Of a DNA stretch of 7,425 nucleotides, positions 5,544 through 7,425 are shown one piece after another. The stretch is taken from assembly GCA_903864555.1 (NCBI GenBank), contig CAIPGJ010000183.1:1-7425 (forward strand), read 5' to 3'. Position numbers and translations under genes: made by a program. Below the pieces are notes generated by a model, which worked only from the letters and a program-made list of their open reading frames with translations, searched no databases and was not told the DNA's origin. Each line of letters starts with the position of its first letter. Position 1 is the first letter of the stretch. The DNA is from an uncultured Pseudomonadota bacterium. GTDB lineage: Bacteria > Pseudomonadota > Gammaproteobacteria > Burkholderiales > SG8-39.

Positions 5544-6586
5544 CCAAGGCGCCGGCACCCGCACTCGAGTTGCACGACATCGTCAAGCACTTTCCAGGCC
5601 CGCGCCGGGGCACTGTAGTGCATGCGGTCAACAATGTGTCGCTGACGGTCCAGGCCGGAGAAACCGTGGCGCTGGTCGGTGAGTCAGGTTCGGGCAAGAC
5701 AACACTCGGGCGTCTTGCACTGCGACTCGAGCAGCCCAGTTCGGGCCGGATCATGCTTGCGGGGGAAGACATCACGACCCTCTCGCAACGACGCCTGCGC
5801 CTCCAGCGCCCGCATATGCAGATGGTTTTTCAGGACCCATGGGCCACCCTGAATCCGCGCATGCGCATCCGCACGATCCTAGAGGAACCGCTCAAACTGC
5901 ATACCCGGGACAACGCCAGCCAACGCCTCGAACGGATTCACGCCATAGCGAACCAGGTCCGCCTGGGCGGTCAACTGCTGGAGCGCTTTCCTGCGCAGTT
6001 GTCTGGCGGGCAGCTGCAGCGCGTGGCACTGGCCCGGGCGCTCATGACCCATCCGAAACTCGTCGTGCTTGACGAACCCACCAGTTCACTCGACCTGTCG
6101 GTGCGCGCCGAGATCCTAGAGCTGCTTATTAGCCTGCGCGAACAAAGCCAGGTATCGCTCCTGTTCATCACGCATGACCTCGGTACGGTTCGACTGATCG
6201 CCAAACGCATTGTGGTCCTGTATCTGGGAGCCGTGGTCGAAAGCGGACCAACAGAAGAGATCTTCCAGTCGCCGGCCCACCCCTATACACGTGCCTTGTT
6301 CTCGGCCCAGTTGTCGACGGATGTCAGGCAGCGCCGCGAACGTCAAATCCTGCAGGGTGAGATCCCCAGCCCGGTCAATCTGCCGCCGGGTTGCACCTTT
6401 GCTGGCCGCTGCCCCATGGCACTGCCTGCCTGCCAAACCCGTTTGCCAGTGCTGCAAGCGCACCAGCACCGCGAGGTGGCCTGCCTTCGCCTGCCCGAAA
6501 TCGTGGCGGCCAGGTCAGCTGGGTTGTATGTTGATGGTGTTGCAACCGGACAGGTAAAACGAAATGCATCGGAGACCCTGACGTGA
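5540..6586 (+). CDS. ABC transporter ATPase, DppF/OppF type
   Basis: This second ATPase has 348 residues and should pair with the preceding one. Motifs are Walker A GESGSGKT (47-54), Q-loop Q98 in MVFQDP, signature LSGGQ (154-158), Walker B LVVLDEP (174-180) with E179, D-loop SSLD (182-185) and H-loop H212. The C-terminal extension has C285, C291, C298 and C315, with exactly the spacing of the partner subunit, again a probable [4Fe-4S] site. ATG 5540 overlaps the upstream stop (ATGA), and GGAG at 5531-5534 is a suitable ribosome site. Opening the frame at 5468 would add 24 residues encoded inside the upstream gene, which is unlikely. About 30 residues after C315 (from about 319) are unlike the usual family end and look poorly conserved. 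The stop overlaps the GTG of the next gene. Confidence 0.95.
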   Translation: MTKAPAPALELHDIVKHFPGPRRGTVVHAVNNVSLTVQAGETVALVGESGSGKTTLGRLALRLEQPSSGRIMLAGEDITTLSQRRLRLQRPHMQMVFQDPWATLNPRMRIRTILEEPLKLHTRDNASQRLERIHAIANQVRLGGQLLERFPAQLSGGQLQRVALARALMTHPKLVVLDEPTSSLDLSVRAEILELLISLREQSQVSLLFITHDLGTVRLIAKRIVVLYLGAVVESGPTEEIFQSPAHPYTRALFSAQLSTDVRQRRERQILQGEIPSPVNLPPGCTFAGRCPMALPACQTRLPVLQAHQHREVACLRLPEIVAARSAGLYVDGVATGQVKRNASETLT

Positions 6587-7425
6587 CGACAAACTCTGTG
6601 CAAACCGATGGGAGCACATCCGTCGGGCTGACCCAGCAGATCGCCGACTACGCATGCGATATCACCAACCGCCGCCCCACTGACGCGTCCCTCGCGGTCG
6701 TGCGCCTGGGTTTCACCGACGCTGCGGCCGTTACGCTGGCGGGCCTGTCGGAGGACGTGACCCGCATCACGCGGCGCCTGGTGCGTGCAGACCCCGGCTT
6801 GCCGAGGGCCCGACTTTGTTTCAGTGCCGAACGAGCCAGCCCGGGGAACGCGGCATTGCTGGGTGCCGTGGCGGCCCACGCCATCGACTGGGACGACTAC
6901 GCCTATTCCAACCACCCCAGTGCGGTCCTCGTCCCGGTCATTCTGGCAGTGGCAGATGCACGTGGCGCCACCGGAATGCGCATGGCCCAAGCCTATATTG
7001 CCGGATACGAGGTGTGGGGTAACCTGATGCGCCGGGAGCCGGGACACCTACACAGCAAAGGCTGGCACCCGACAGCCGTACTTGGCCCGATCGCAGCTGC
7101 GGTTGCGGCGGCCGTGCTGATGCGGCTGGACCGCGATGCGACGCGACATGCGGTTGCACTGGGTGCCTCCTTCGCCGGAGGTGTCATGGCCAACTTTGGC
7201 ACGATGGCCAAGCCACTGCATGCCGGCCGCGCCGCCCAATCGGGCATCCAGGCGGCCGGGATGGCTCTTGCGGGCATTCAAGCAGGTGCCACTGCCCTGG
7301 AAAGTCCATTGGGGCTTCTGAGGGCGCTGTCGCCCGAAGGTCGCGTCGATCTCGTGACTCCGTTGCCGGGGGTGGGTCAGCCCGGTCTGATAGAAACACT
7401 GGGGCTCAACATCAAGAAGTATCCG
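6583..7425 (+). CDS. MmgE/PrpD-family enzyme, 3' end outside window
   Basis: This is the first 281 residues of a protein whose family is usually about 450-500 long. It is recognised from HAIDWDDY (99-106), NHPSAV (110-115), GYEVWG (141-146), KGWHPTAVLG (159-168), FGTMAKPLHAGRAAQSG (205-221) and KKYP (278-281) at the edge. The superfamily includes 2-methylcitrate dehydratase (PrpD), cis-aconitate decarboxylase and iminodisuccinate epimerase; all act on small di- or tricarboxylates in the cytoplasm. By alignment to mammalian cis-aconitate decarboxylase from memory, H111, H162 and K210 match its active-site H103, H159 and K207, while Y106 stands where that enzyme has a threonine. GTG 6583 is supported by GGAG at 6571-6574, eight bases upstream, and by a 4-nt GTGA overlap with the ATPase stop. 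That overlap ties the enzyme to the transporter, so it probably acts on the imported compound. The exact reaction is unknown. Confidence 0.92.
   Translation, partial: MTTNSVQTDGSTSVGLTQQIADYACDITNRRPTDASLAVVRLGFTDAAAVTLAGLSEDVTRITRRLVRADPGLPRARLCFSAERASPGNAALLGAVAAHAIDWDDYAYSNHPSAVLVPVILAVADARGATGMRMAQAYIAGYEVWGNLMRREPGHLHSKGWHPTAVLGPIAAAVAAAVLMRLDRDATRHAVALGASFAGGVMANFGTMAKPLHAGRAAQSGIQAAGMALAGIQAGATALESPLGLLRALSPEGRVDLVTPLPGVGQPGLIETLGLNIKKYP

Noticed and set aside
4665..5564. Minus-strand open frame of 299 codons opposite the first ATPase gene
   Set aside because: The plus strand shows a full set of ABC ATPase motifs. The antisense translation has no recognisable pattern.
1..7425. CRISPR array, tRNA, insertion sequence or prophage signature
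   Set aside because: No regularly spaced repeats, tRNA-like cloverleaf, transposase-like protein or terminal inverted repeats were seen. Nearly all the sequence is accounted for by metabolic and transport genes.

Overview
The window is GC-rich, gene-dense bacterial chromosome. Codon use and the style of the proteins suggest a proteobacterium, most likely a betaproteobacterium of the Burkholderiales/Rhodocyclales type. This is an inference from general appearance, because no rRNA or other taxonomic marker is present. Both ends of the window cut through genes.

Layout. On the minus strand at 1-668 is the N-terminal 222 residues of a CitE/HpcH-HpaI-type lyase. A 217-bp divergent intergenic region (669-885) follows. 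It becomes strongly AT-rich towards its right end and carries a near-consensus sigma70 promoter preceded by a tandem 14-bp repeat. On the plus strand comes one operon. It encodes a periplasmic solute-binding protein of the peptide/nickel (SBP_bac_5) family (886-2496), a 133-bp gap with several potential RNA hairpins, two permeases (2630-3652 and 3649-4548), two ATPases (4545-5543 and 5540-6586), and the first 281 residues of an MmgE/PrpD-family enzyme (6583-7425, cut by the window end). The last five genes are joined by four consecutive 4-nt stop/start overlaps (ATGA, GTGA, ATGA, GTGA).

How it fits together. The five transporter genes form a complete Dpp/Opp-type ABC importer: receptor, two membrane subunits, and two ATPases with all nucleotide-binding motifs intact. 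The receptor lacks the tryptophan/aspartate ligand motif I associate with classical dipeptide receptors. An enzyme of the 2-methylcitrate dehydratase / cis-aconitate decarboxylase / iminodisuccinate epimerase superfamily is translationally coupled to the transporter, and a CitE-like C-C lyase is divergently transcribed. The simplest reading is an uptake-and-catabolism cluster for a polycarboxylic, branched-acid or aminopolycarboxylate compound. The actual substrate cannot be read from the sequence. No regulator, mobile element, RNA gene or CRISPR array was seen.
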